Source of the DNA: Mesorhizobium onobrychidis
Lineage (GTDB): Bacteria; Pseudomonadota; Alphaproteobacteria; Rhizobiales; Rhizobiaceae
Length of the DNA: 64,000 nucleotides
NCBI RefSeq assembly: GCF_024707545.1
Contig: NZ_CP062229.1
Coordinates: 6,801,501 to 6,865,500, forward strand
Direction of reading: 5' to 3'
Positions 8,716-17,596 of this stretch are shown here, one piece after another (the stretch's first letter is position 1; each line of letters opens with the position of its first letter). Both the position numbers and the translations under genes were made by a program. The notes below the pieces were generated by a model that saw only the letters and a program-made list of their open reading frames with translations, was not told the origin of the DNA and made no database searches.

Positions 8716-9499
8716 CGCTGAACATGAAGATCATTACGCGATAATCGGCGGAGCTGCATGTGACCGTTTCGTCGATGACCGTGACGCCGTCGACCTTGCG
8801 TTTGGCTGTCTGCAGCGCGTCGTAGTGGCCGTCGTCGAGGAGAATCGCCGAGAGACTGACGATATCCTCTTCGACGGGGATGGGCGTCAAAGCCGTAGTC
8901 TTCGGGGAGGTCGAGGGTTCCCGGCTTGCGCGAAAAGAGCTCGATCATGAATGGGAAGCTTTGATCCTTCGGCTTGTGGAAGCGATAGAATTCCTTTTTG
9001 CCATCGCTGCGTTGGCGCGTCTGATATCCGCCTGCATCGAGAAACGCCTTGAAAGCCGCGCCAAATGCGGGGTCGACGACCTCGACGCAAAGCACCATGT
9101 CGATGTCTTTGGTCGCTCTGAATGGGAGACCCGCCGCATCGAACAGCAGGCGTTGCTAATCCCCTTCAAGGCCCGCGCGTTCCTCGATTTGACCGCACGC
9201 GCGGAGTCTGGCGAAAAAATTGATGGCAAGAACATCAAGAAACACCGCAACGATGTATTCCGCTTGGCCCAGCTACTGCCCAAAGATGCTCCATCAAGCT
9301 TATCGACTTGATCCGCGAGGATCTCCGAAAATTTCTCGACGCGGCTCAGGCCGACGAGACCTTGGATCCCAAGATCTTCGACGTTCCATTCAAGCGCGAC
9401 GAAGCCGTCGCCCTTCTTCGCTCAGCCTATGGACTGGCCTGGCAGGAGATCGTCTTAGGGCGACCAATCGGATGGCGCGGAACCCTCAACGAATCGTAG
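8716..9499 (+). pseudogene. Nucleotidyltransferase (AbiEii-like) gene broken by an internal inversion
   Basis: Three blocks of one protein are present. At 8716-8765 (+) the N-terminal block reads HEDHYAIIGGAACD. At 8766-9148 the protein reads on the minus strand: LLFDAAGLPFRATKDIDMVL, then DQSFPFMIELFSRKPGTLDL, then EEDIVSLSAILLDD and VIDET. From 9149 (+) it continues LLIPFKARAFLDLTARAES and NIKKHRNDVFRLAQLL, and after a frameshift FDVPFKRDEAVALLRSAYGL. Turning 8766-9148 around joins GGAACD to LLFDAAG and VIDET to ALLIPFK in frame. The GG...D-I-D pattern is that of minimal nucleotidyltransferases such as AbiEii toxins. At least two further frameshifts and loss of the start make it a pseudogene. 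Confidence 0.72.
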
Positions 9500-10597
9500 A
9501 AGCCGCACTGATTGAAGGCATCGGGCCGATCACGGCCCGGAACCTGCTGGCAATGCCCGAACACCGATGGGGTCTCCTACGGGACCGCATTACAGACCGC
9601 CGTCACGGCAAAGTAACTTTCACCGTCTGATGTGTCAGCAGATCGCGGAGCTCGTCGTTCTTGACGAGCGCCATATCAGGCACGCGATCGCCGAATATCT
9701 TCCGCCAACCGAGAATGCGCACGGGCGCTACCCCGATATTTACGTCGAATGGGAAGGCTACGGCGCCTTCGCAATCGAGTTCCAACTGTCAGGCACCTTC
9801 CAAACGGAGATTTCGGCGCGCTGCAAGCACTATAAGTACGAGAGAATTCCGCTGCTTTGGATCCTGTTCGGAATGAACACCTCTGCCGACCTCAACAGAG
9901 TTTTCGCGACGTGATCCGCAGGCATCGCGGCAATGCCTTTGTCCTCGATCCCGCCGCAGTCGCGGCATCGAAGGAGCAAAAGACGCCTTATTAAGCTGCT
10001 ATCTGCGGAACGGAGAGGGCTTCGATGCACCAAAGCTTGTCCGGTTCGATGCATTGACAATCCCGAGGTCGAAGCTTCCCTTTCACGAAGACCTGATCGC
10101 AGCACCGCTCCTGGCCGAGATTGAACGCCGGTCAAGGCGTTGGCCGACTGGAATCACTTTGGTCCGCTATGTGACCTCGAGCGCCCGCAAAGCCTGCTTG
10201 TCGCCGCTGCCTTTTCGATCGTCGCGACGGCCAATGGCAAGGAGCGCAACTACGCAAGCGGGCACCCCAACATCTGCGCGATGCTCAATACCTATCTGCA
10301 TTCCGGAACACTTGCCCCTTACACCAGTCTGCTGACCCGACTCATGCCAACACGGCGATGGCGGACCTGCTTGCCACCAAGGTCGGTGACCATCTGCGCC
10401 GCCATAGCGCCGAGCAACAGGTGGACGAGCAATCATCGGCGGAGTGGCGTCTTCTCAAGCATTTGCTCCCCGAAGCGCTGGATCCCGTAGTTCGCAATGA
10501 ACTCAAATACCTTGATGCGTTGCCGGAGTGGGCGGTCGTCAAAGCAGCTCCACCGCTGAAACTCTCGCCGCAGCACACCGAACCGCAGCCGATTTAG
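9472..10597 (+). pseudogene. DUF6035 / CoiA-like nuclease family, decayed paralogue
   Basis: Pieces align in order with the intact protein at 5305-6693. LLAMPEHRWGLLRDRITDRR (9545-9605) matches LVAMPEIEWRALRNSITDG. AHGRYPDIYVEW, FAIEFQLSGTFQTEISAR and ERIPLLWILFGMN (about 9715-9880) match the nuclease-like core. LLKHLLPEALDPVVRNEL and YLDALPEWAVV (to 10597) match the C-terminus. The Cys/His segment has been deleted and several frameshifts follow 9900. The two copies are diverged at the nucleotide level, so this is an old paralogue or a separately acquired homologue and not a recent duplication. Confidence 0.7.
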
Positions 10598-10617
10598 AAC
10601 ATGGCACACGACCCTCG

Positions 10618-12150
10618 TCACGGCGCCATCGCCATAGACCATCGCACGCGCTCGGCGAGAAACGCGGCAAACGTTTTAACATTCATATTACCGCTCGCCT
10701 CCTCTAGTCCAGCGAGATACGCATTTCGGTCATCGACTCTGACGACGGTCCAAGGGTAGCCGCCTGAAGCCAGCATCGCGTTCATGATGAACCGCGCCAT
10801 TCGCCCGTTGCCGTCCGGATAGGGGTGCACATAGCCCACAAGCCAGTGCCCCAGCACGGCACGCACCGACGCCTCCTGCTCCGCCTCCAGCAGGTCGAAC
10901 AGCTCATTCATGCCGTCGGCCACTGCTTCGGTACGCGGCGGCACGTGTTGGGATGCGCGCAGGTACACAGGGTGGCTGCGATATCCCGCAAGCGCGCTGG
11001 CTTTGAGGATGCCGGCGGTCACTGACGGCGCGAATAGCTCCCGGTACCACTCCCTGTGGGTTTCCCGAGTCAACGCGCCGGCCGGCTTGCCGTCGATGAT
11101 CGCAGCAACTGAGTCTTTGACCTTCTGGAATGCGAGGTAGTAGCCACGCGCGGCGAGTGCATCTCGGTTTTTGCGGTCCTCTTCATCAATCTCCGGATTC
11201 CAGCTCCCCTCACGCACCCGGTCGATGAGTTCCGGGGTGACGCTGTACCCTTCTATCGAGAGCGAATGGTAGGCGTCGCTCTCGTAGATATCCTCGACGA
11301 ACTTCATGTAGGCGTCTTTGTCCACCGGCAGTCCCGGCGCCTTCGGAAACATGTCAATCACGGCTTCGCGCTGCGAATCCCAAATCGCGCGCAGGCGGGC
11401 GACCAGAGGGGGTACGCCTGCTGCAATGGTGGTCACGCCCGTCTGCCCGGCGAAGGGATCTGTCTCGCGAACGTCGTATCCGGCTGCTTGGAAGGCGGCC
11501 AGTATGTCATCGGCAAAAGCATGCCGCCCGACGCGACGGAAGGCCCCCGCAAGCCGTCCCGCCACGGCGGAATGGCCGCCATCAAGCAGCAGGCCCAGCA
11601 CGGTTGATACGTCGCGCACGGATGCTATGGCGACCTGCATCTCGATAGGCGCGCGCTGGAAGAACGCTTCCGGCACCCGGATTAAGGCGGCCTCGACAGT
11701 GAAGACGCGCTGCCGGTTTTTCTCTGTCAGTTCTGCGGGCATCTCCTTGACCTTGAGGTCATAGAGCGACGTGCCGAACAGCAGGTCGATTTTGTTATTG
11801 TTGCCTTTGGGGGTGTTTACCACCACCTGAGGCGGAATGCCGGGCGCTTCCGCGTGCAGAAGCAGCGACTGCTCCGGTGACAGGTACCAGTCCTTGCCAA
11901 ACCGATCATTGCAGTAAAGGGAGCAGAACTCCCAGAAGCTCGCGTACCAGGGGGTGGTGTCCTGCTGCTGTGCCTGCGGACCGGTCGACATAAGCCAGCC
12001 CTTGATGACATCGCGCAGGAAGCCGTTCTGCAGCAGCCGCTCCCGGTGGACGCGGGCCAGCTCATTTGACTTGAATATGCGCCGTCCCCCCTCCTGCAGC
12101 TCTTTGAGGACGGCCAGTGATTGTGCGAGTTTTTCATGGGGCTTGGCCAT
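10618..12150 (-). CDS. Fic family protein with N-terminal AbiEi-like domain
   Basis: This is an intact 510-residue protein. The N-terminal 55 residues (KPHEKLAQSLAVLKELQEGG, then VHRERLLQNGFLRDVIKGWL) resemble the AbiEi-type winged-helix antitoxin domain. The Fic core has HPYPDGNGRMAR at 442-453 (HxFx[D/E]GNGRxxR with Tyr for Phe), so the AMP-transfer site is complete. SLSIEG at about 296-301 fits the inhibitory [S/T]xxxE[G/N] motif lying before the core, as in class II self-inhibited Fic proteins. Fic enzymes usually AMPylate target hydroxyls. It converges with the decayed DUF6035 gene. Several AACTTG-containing repeats lie in its upstream region. Fused antitoxin-like and toxin-like domains suggest an autoregulated single-gene system; target unknown. 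Confidence 0.85.
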   Translation of the reverse strand: MAKPHEKLAQSLAVLKELQEGGRRIFKSNELARVHRERLLQNGFLRDVIKGWLMSTGPQAQQQDTTPWYASFWEFCSLYCNDRFGKDWYLSPEQSLLLHAEAPGIPPQVVVNTPKGNNNKIDLLFGTSLYDLKVKEMPAELTEKNRQRVFTVEAALIRVPEAFFQRAPIEMQVAIASVRDVSTVLGLLLDGGHSAVAGRLAGAFRRVGRHAFADDILAAFQAAGYDVRETDPFAGQTGVTTIAAGVPPLVARLRAIWDSQREAVIDMFPKAPGLPVDKDAYMKFVEDIYESDAYHSLSIEGYSVTPELIDRVREGSWNPEIDEEDRKNRDALAARGYYLAFQKVKDSVAAIIDGKPAGALTRETHREWYRELFAPSVTAGILKASALAGYRSHPVYLRASQHVPPRTEAVADGMNELFDLLEAEQEASVRAVLGHWLVGYVHPYPDGNGRMARFIMNAMLASGGYPWTVVRVDDRNAYLAGLEEASGNMNVKTFAAFLAERVRWSMAMAP

Positions 12151-12159
12151 CGGCCGGGC

Positions 12160-12290
12160 CTTTGCAAGTTTTTAGCGTCGAGCGACTACAAGTATATAAT
12201 GCTGCCAGATACAAGTCAATCACGCTGTTGGATTGCGAGTTTTTTCTGTCGGTAAAAGACAAGTTTTTTATGTGACACTCGCAAATTTTC
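12160..12290 (-). promoter_or_regulatory. AT-rich leader of the AbiEi-Fic gene with ACTTGT-type repeats
   Basis: Read on the minus strand the leader contains AAAAAACTTGT, AAAAAACTCGCA, GACTTGTATC, ATACTTGTAG and AAAAACTTGCA within about 110 bases, plus a TATATA-like segment at about 12194-12199. Repeated near-identical half-sites before a gene with an AbiEi-like DNA-binding domain suggest autoregulation. This is an inference from position and repetition only. Confidence 0.4.
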
Positions 12291-12375
12291 ACAATGGAAT
12301 CAAAATGTCGACGACATTCCCATAATCCTTCTGCGCGACGGATCCTTATATGTTCGCCGAAGGCTACGCAGGGGC

Positions 12376-12576
12376 TTGGCCCCACTCTACGACGGGTCAC
12401 GAGTCGCGTGTTTCCACGCCTCGAAGAGACCGGATGGCCCTCAAGCCGAATGGCAAGGACGATCGTTGGCGCCGCGCCGACTTCAAGGCTTTGACGAGCA
12501 CGGCTGGCCTCAAGGCAGACGATGCCGATACCAGCGATCTCGTAAGCCCTCTCACGCACGCTCGCATCAGACTATA
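12376..12576 (+). pseudogene. Second hipA 3' fragment
   Basis: This stretch is closely similar in nucleotide sequence to 4011-4210 of the first hipA remnant (GCGTGTTTCCACGCCTCGAA and ATGGCCCTCAAGC are shared). It encodes, in shifting frames, MAPLYD, MALKPNGKDDRWRRADFKAL and TSTAGLKADDADTSD, the C-terminal end of the HipA kinase lobe. Nothing upstream continues it, so it is an isolated fragment, probably from a duplication or a second lost AbiEi-HipA gene. Confidence 0.7.
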
Positions 12577-12692
12577 GCAGTTCGCTTCGGGTATTTATGG
12601 GTCATTTATTGGGTATGAGGCCCGAAGATCGATTCACAGATCACCCCCGAAATCCTCTCGCTCGTAGCGGAAATCGATGAGTTCAAAGGGGC

Positions 12693-13664
12693 TTGGCGCG
12701 CGCTGGGCGCACCGCGCCAGAGCGCCTATCGGCTCTGCGCCGCGTTGCGACCATCGAGAGCATCGGCTCCTCTACCCGTATCGAAGGCAGTAAGCTTACC
12801 GACGCTGAAGTCGAGCGGCTGCTCGTCAACCTCGACATCAAATCCTTCGAATCCCGCGACGAGCAGGAAGTCGCCGGATATGCGCAGGTAATGAAAGTGA
12901 TCTTTGCGCATTTCGATGCAATTGATCTGACCGAAAACCACGTCACGCAGCTGCACCGTGACCTGCTAGCGTTCAGCAACAAAGTTGAGCGTCATCGCGG
13001 CGCGTACAAGACACTCGCCAACAATGTCAGTGCGTTCGATCCCCACGGAAAAGAGATCGGCGTCATCTTCGAAACGGCGACGCCCTTCGATACGCCAAAA
13101 CGGATGAAAGAGCTTGTCGAGTGGACGCGCAGCACGCTTAATGAGCAAAGCCTGCATCCTCTGCTCGTCGTGGCAATTTTCACGGTGGTGTTTTTGGAGA
13201 TCCATCCGTTCCAGGACGGCAATGGAAGGCTATCGCGCGTTCTGACGACGCTTCTGCTGATGCGCAGTGGCTATGCTTACGTGCCTTACTCTTCGCTCGA
13301 AAGCGTGATCGAGAACAGCAAGGAGGGCTACTATCTGGCGCTTCGTCAAACCCAAAAAACGATCCGCAGTCCGAAGCCTAATTGGCAGCCTTGGGCCGTC
13401 TATTTCCTGCGCGCTCTTCAGCGGCAAAAGCGACGGCTTGAGAAGAAAATCGAGCGCGAGCGTCTCGTGCTCGGCACGCTTCCGGAACTCTCACTTCAAA
13501 TCGTTGAAGCCATCAAGGAGCGCGGGCGCATGACCATTGGCGAGATCGTCAACCTGACCGGTGCAAACCGCAACACGGTCAAAAAACATCTGGCAACCCT
13601 GGTCGAAGCAGACCATCTAGCCCAGCATGGAACCGGCAAGGGAACGTGGTACGGCAGACGTTAA
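12693..13664 (+). CDS. Fic family protein (N-terminus probably frameshifted)
   Basis: The open frame from TTG 12693 gives 323 residues. It has the complete Fic motif HPFQDGNGRLSR at 171-182 and, upstream, STRIEG at 27-32, matching the inhibitory motif of class II Fic proteins. The C-terminus carries a winged-helix-like segment (RMTIGEIVNLTGANRNTVKK, about 277-296). The preceding 12640-12700 stretch encodes, one frame off, TPEILSLVAEIDEFKGAWRA, which looks like the normal N-terminal helix of this family. The natural start is therefore probably lost through an indel near 12700. The core could still be made from the TTG. By family it would be an AMP transferase; target unknown. Confidence 0.78.
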   Translation: MARAGRTAPERLSALRRVATIESIGSSTRIEGSKLTDAEVERLLVNLDIKSFESRDEQEVAGYAQVMKVIFAHFDAIDLTENHVTQLHRDLLAFSNKVERHRGAYKTLANNVSAFDPHGKEIGVIFETATPFDTPKRMKELVEWTRSTLNEQSLHPLLVVAIFTVVFLEIHPFQDGNGRLSRVLTTLLLMRSGYAYVPYSSLESVIENSKEGYYLALRQTQKTIRSPKPNWQPWAVYFLRALQRQKRRLEKKIERERLVLGTLPELSLQIVEAIKERGRMTIGEIVNLTGANRNTVKKHLATLVEADHLAQHGTGKGTWYGRR

Positions 13665-13702
13665 CAACAAGACTAATTTATTTGATTCAACCCAGGAAAC
13701 GT

Positions 13703-14130
13703 ACCGTTCGAGGGGCTGATTGCCGCCGCCCTCAATGCATTTACCGGTATTCCGTTCCGGCTTGCCAGCAGCGGCTATCAGCGCGGGGTCAATGGCAAGT
13801 CCTCCTTTGAAGGCGCGTTCGCATTCGAGGGGGAGCTCTACACGGACGACCTGCCGCAAAGGGCGTTCTTTCGAAAATACCCGACTTCGTCCGCCACAAC
13901 GACCACGCCGATCTCGTTTGGGTTCTGGGCGCGCCCTGCACGGTCCCGAGCCAGATTGCAGATGATCTGCGTGCCGATGGTACTAAAGAAGGCGTCATCG
14001 TGCTGATTTTCGATTGGGTCCCTTGATTTTCCACGCCTCGCTGTGGCGCTCGCGATGGGGGGCGGCAAGATCGAGGATTTTTTGAGAGCCACTCTCAAAC
14101 CGATGATGCTCAAAAAGGAAACTGCTGCAC
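13703..14130 (+). pseudogene. Unrecognised decayed coding sequence
   Basis: Three successive frames give protein-like pieces: VPFEGLIAAALNAFTGIPFR and LASSGYQRGVNGKSSFEG (13702-13830), KYPDFVRHNDHADLVWVLGA and PCTVPSQIADDLRADGTKEG (13878-13995), then LAVALAMGGGKIEDFLRATL (14040-14095). The flow from one frame to the next suggests a single gene with two frameshifts. I do not recognise the family. It follows the second Fic gene on the same strand and may belong to the same island. Confidence 0.45.
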
Positions 14131-14316
14131 TGGCTGCTATCTCACGGATGCCCAACACCCGCGGTGGGAAGCCGATGTCTATTGTTCAGTTTGCACCTGG
14201 TGAGAACCCGCAAGCCATCGACCAGGCGAGTTCAAGAAAGCTAGCTGCAGGATACAACCGACGCCCTGTCGACATACCATCCAGAGAGAAATCCGGTATT
14301 GCCCCTGTGCCTGCCG

Positions 14317-15315
14317 ATGATGCGTCACCTGAAATCCCCCGACCTGTTTGGCGCCATCGATCGCCTGCCGGCACTCGGCACGCAGGTTAGCGAGCGGAGA
14401 TTTATGGTCCTCAACCCGTCGAGCGGCGAAGTGCTGGCAGAACTTCCTGACATGGGCGTGGAGGAGACACGCGCTGCGATCGACAGGGCCCATGTCGCGC
14501 AGCCTGGATGGGCGGCGCTGACCGCCCGAGAACGCAGTGACGTTCTGTGGCGATGGCATCAGCTGATTGTTGAGCACGCCGGTGATCTTGCCGCCATCCT
14601 CACCGCAGAGATGGGCAAGCCGTTTGCGGAAGCCAAGTCGGAGGTTTCGCATGCGGCCGCGTATCTGCAATGGTACGCCGAAGAAGCCAATCGCATCTAT
14701 GGTGAGACGATCCCCGCACCGTCGACAGACCGCCGCATGATGGTGATCAAGCAGCCGATCGGTGTCGTCGGCACCATTACGCCATGGAATTTCCCAGCGT
14801 CCATGGTGGCGCGCAAAATCTCGCCGGCCCTGGCGGCGGGCTGCTCGATCGTGCTCAAACCTGCCGAACAGACGCCGCTTGTGGCAGGTGCAATATTTGC
14901 CCTCGCGCACCAAGCCGGCTTTCCCGACGGCGTCGTCAACCTGATCTATGCGTCCGACGGTGATAGCGTTGGACGCGAACTCTGTTCCAATCCCAAGGTC
15001 CGAAAGATCAGCTTTACAGGCTCGACCGAAGTTGGGCGGCTGCTCATGCGCCAGTGCTCGGACCAGATCAAGAAGGTCAGCCTCGAGCTGGGCGGCAATG
15101 CCCCTTTCATCGTCTTCGATGACGCCGATGTCGACGCCGCGGTCGACGGTGCGATTCAGGGCCAAGTTCCGTAATGCCGGTCAGACTTGCGTTTCGGCGA
15201 ACCGCCTTTACGTCCAATCGCGTGTTCACGATGAGTTCGTCGAGAAGTTCGTGGAGAAAGTCCGGCATTTATCGGTTGGCGACGGCTTCGCTGCCGGCGT
15301 GGACATGGACATAGT
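14317..15315 (+). pseudogene. gabD: Succinate-semialdehyde dehydrogenase-like ALDH, truncated and frameshifted
   Basis: Up to about 15165 the frame encodes an NAD(P)-dependent aldehyde dehydrogenase N-terminus: MVIKQPIGVVGTITPWNFPA (cofactor and oxyanion region), [15 protein letters not shown] and [21 protein letters not shown] one-base shift near 15165 moves it to [20 protein letters not shown], which holds the catalytic Cys, and homology stops near 15315. The C-terminal third is missing. The sequence is closest to GabD-type succinate-semialdehyde dehydrogenases of the GABA pathway. A second broken gabD fragment on the minus strand lies at 57713-58468. Confidence 0.8.
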
Positions 15316-15864
15316 AAGCGTGCAGCTCAATTCCATGTAGAAGCGCAGCGCAACAGCCCGATAAGCGGCAACTTCGTTAAGGGGAGGACTGCGCCGAGTG
15401 TCAACGACCGGTGCCAGTCGAAATGGGAAGCGATCCGCACGGCCAGGTCGGAAGGGCGCTCGGCATAGCTCGGCGGTCGCCATAAATCGCAAATGAACCA
15501 GGTCGATCCCCGCACGCTGGTCGACCTCGAGCGCATCGTCAATGGCTGGCCCAACAGCGACATCGATGCCAGCGGCCCGAACTGGACCGCCGCAGCTTCC
15601 CGCCTACGCATCGGCTGACCCTGCAGGTGGAGACGGTCATTGCGGCGGTGAGTAGGCGGAGGACATGGCTCTGCTTCAAACACGAAGCGGGAAAGCGCTA
15701 TTCGGCCCTTGTTTGCCGGCAAAAGATACTTTGACAAAATGCTGTGGCACTCGTCTGCGATTGGATCGGCAGGAACCGCACAGTTGCTGAGGCGAATTCT
15801 GCGAGGCGATTTTGTAGCTCTCAACGCCTCACAGAAATTTCAGCTGCTCGATCGAAGGGCTCGT
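15316..15864. other. No gene recognised
   Basis: The stretch follows the break in the gabD fragment and runs to the end of the S8 protease gene. Short frames are present on both strands but none shows a recognisable domain or a credible start. It is probably scrambled remnant DNA. Confidence 0.4.
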
Positions 15865-16824
15865 CTACCTGATCGAAGCGGGCGCCAATGCTCTCGAAAG
15901 GCTGGCCTCGCCGCGGCCGTAAATTTCCGGATTGTAGTTGACGAGCGTGTCGGTCCTGGCTGTATCCAGCAGCTGATTAGTAATCTGTGTCGGTGTTGCG
16001 GACGTAAACTTGCTGCCAACGATGGCGGCATAGCCTGCAACTATAGGTGCCGCGACAGATGTTCCGGATAGCCCAATCTTGTCACTTTCGAGCCCCACCG
16101 TCAGGAAGTTGTTCTGCACCTCCGAATCTGAACCGGCGTAATTCGAATAGGAGGCGAGCTTTGCCTTGTTCTCGGGAGTGCCATTGTGCTCGAGCGCACC
16201 CACAAAGATTGTCGATTGCGTCCCAGTCAGCTCGAGAGCCAGGAAATCAATATAGCGTTCGGTCGGGGTACCTACCGCTACGGACTCGTTGCCGGCTGCC
16301 TTTGTGAAGACCGCAGCACCCGCCCGAGCCGCATCGACAATCGACTGCTCAAGCGGGTACCCGCTCACTGGTTGCTCAAGGGTATAGCTCAGATTAATGA
16401 CATTGAGCCTATCCTCCAGCGTGAGCGGAACGGGTGTGAAATAGTCAAGCTCAACTGTCTTTGCGCCAGGCGCCACCATGCGGGCTGCTTGAGCGATCCA
16501 CTTACCACGTTGCCTCCATTTGGGGCCATGGCCGAGATCCCCAAAGTCTTCGATTCCACCTGCGAAGTCGTCTACGACAGTCACCGACACCCCAGAACCG
16601 GTATAGCCCGATGCCCATGCTACACCAATATCCGGGCTCATCCAGCAAAAGGTCCCGTCGGCGTTTTGTGGGCAGCCCGAGCTCCTGCTTTCCGTGGTTG
16701 GCGCTCCGATCCTTCCTTTACCGCTAACCTGGGCACCGAGATCACCAGCGAAACCGGGTGCCGCCATCAGGCACACTACAAGTCCGGCAACGAAACCTAT
16801 CGGGGAAAACTGTGTTTTGTGCAT
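15865..16824 (-). CDS. Exported subtilisin-like (S8) serine protease, atypical
   Basis: The start at 16824 is chosen for AGGAAG six bases upstream; an in-frame ATG at 16857 is possible. The N-terminus SPIGFVAGLVVCLMAAPGFA is a signal peptide. The S8 landmarks are VSVTVVDDFAGG (catalytic Asp), AAVFTKAAGNES (oxyanion Asn) and LSGTSVAAPIVAGYAA (nucleophile Ser). The expected HGTxVA box is poorly preserved: LGHGPKWRQRGKWIAQAARM keeps HG but not the following residues, though VAPGA is present just after. It may be a diverged or inactive protease. It lies 64 bases downstream of another exported protein gene on the same strand, probably in one transcript. Confidence 0.72.
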   Translation of the reverse strand: MHKTQFSPIGFVAGLVVCLMAAPGFAGDLGAQVSGKGRIGAPTTESRSSGCPQNADGTFCWMSPDIGVAWASGYTGSGVSVTVVDDFAGGIEDFGDLGHGPKWRQRGKWIAQAARMVAPGAKTVELDYFTPVPLTLEDRLNVINLSYTLEQPVSGYPLEQSIVDAARAGAAVFTKAAGNESVAVGTPTERYIDFLALELTGTQSTIFVGALEHNGTPENKAKLASYSNYAGSDSEVQNNFLTVGLESDKIGLSGTSVAAPIVAGYAAIVGSKFTSATPTQITNQLLDTARTDTLVNYNPEIYGRGEASLSRALAPASIR

Positions 16825-16888
16825 AATAAACTTCCTGTCTGGATTGTTCTTCATCAACGAAATGTACCGCCTATGCCTTTCACCATCG

Positions 16889-17596
16889 CTAGAATTTACC
16901 CCTGAACCGGAGATCGAGGTTCAATCGGCTTGGATTGATGTTTGCCATGTATTTCAAAGTGTCCGCAGGCCGGAGTTGCGACGCGGCCAGACGGCAATTC
17001 ACCGCCTGGACGCCGCCGACGGCGCCATAGTCAGCCGTGCAAGGTCGTTCCGTCAGGTCCCCGCCCAAAATCGAACTGACAGTGAGAGAAAGCGTCGTGG
17101 ATGGTGTCGGTCGCTTTTGCAGAATAAAGCCGAGTTTCAAACCCGGGTCGATTCGGACCTTTTCGGCACGCTGGCCGGTGCTTGCGCCCCACAGGAGACC
17201 GAAATCCTCCGACAGCAGGGTCAACATTTCAAATCGCATGTCGATCCAGCTGCTATGGTACCACTTGTCGAAAGACACTTGGGTGCCATCCGACAGCTCG
17301 TATCCGCCTTGTCCCAGTTGGTTGGCGGCGTCGGTTAGCTCCGAACCCTGATAAATGCCGACAAGGCTGGTCTCCTGTCCGTTCGCAGTCATCGCGCTGA
17401 CGAAGAGTGCCGACACGAACAGCGCGAAACCCGCAGCCAACCTTATGCGTATCTGCAACGCCCATTGTTGGAGCCGCCAGCAAATCATGTGCGATCGACA
17501 GGCGTACTGCAGTCCCCTCGCCACATCTTCAAACCCTCCGGAGGCCCTCGCCGCAGACGCAAGGCCGCCAGCGGACAACGTGTTCATCCGCAACAA
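16889..17596 (-). CDS. Exported protein of unknown function, upstream partner of the S8 protease
   Basis: The longest frame is 235 residues. The real start is uncertain because an internal ATG at 17488 would place the hydrophobic segment IRLAAGFALFVSALFVSAMT in signal-peptide position. The mature part is rich in aromatic and alternating residues (LSEDFGLLWGASTGQRAEKV, TTLSLTVSSILGGDLTERPC) and ends with Phe, which would suit a small outer-membrane beta-barrel or a secreted beta-rich protein. No family was recognised. It precedes the S8 protease on the same strand. Confidence 0.5.
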   Translation of the reverse strand: MLRMNTLSAGGLASAARASGGFEDVARGLQYACRSHMICWRLQQWALQIRIRLAAGFALFVSALFVSAMTANGQETSLVGIYQGSELTDAANQLGQGGYELSDGTQVSFDKWYHSSWIDMRFEMLTLLSEDFGLLWGASTGQRAEKVRIDPGLKLGFILQKRPTPSTTLSLTVSSILGGDLTERPCTADYGAVGGVQAVNCRLAASQLRPADTLKYMANINPSRLNLDLRFRGKF

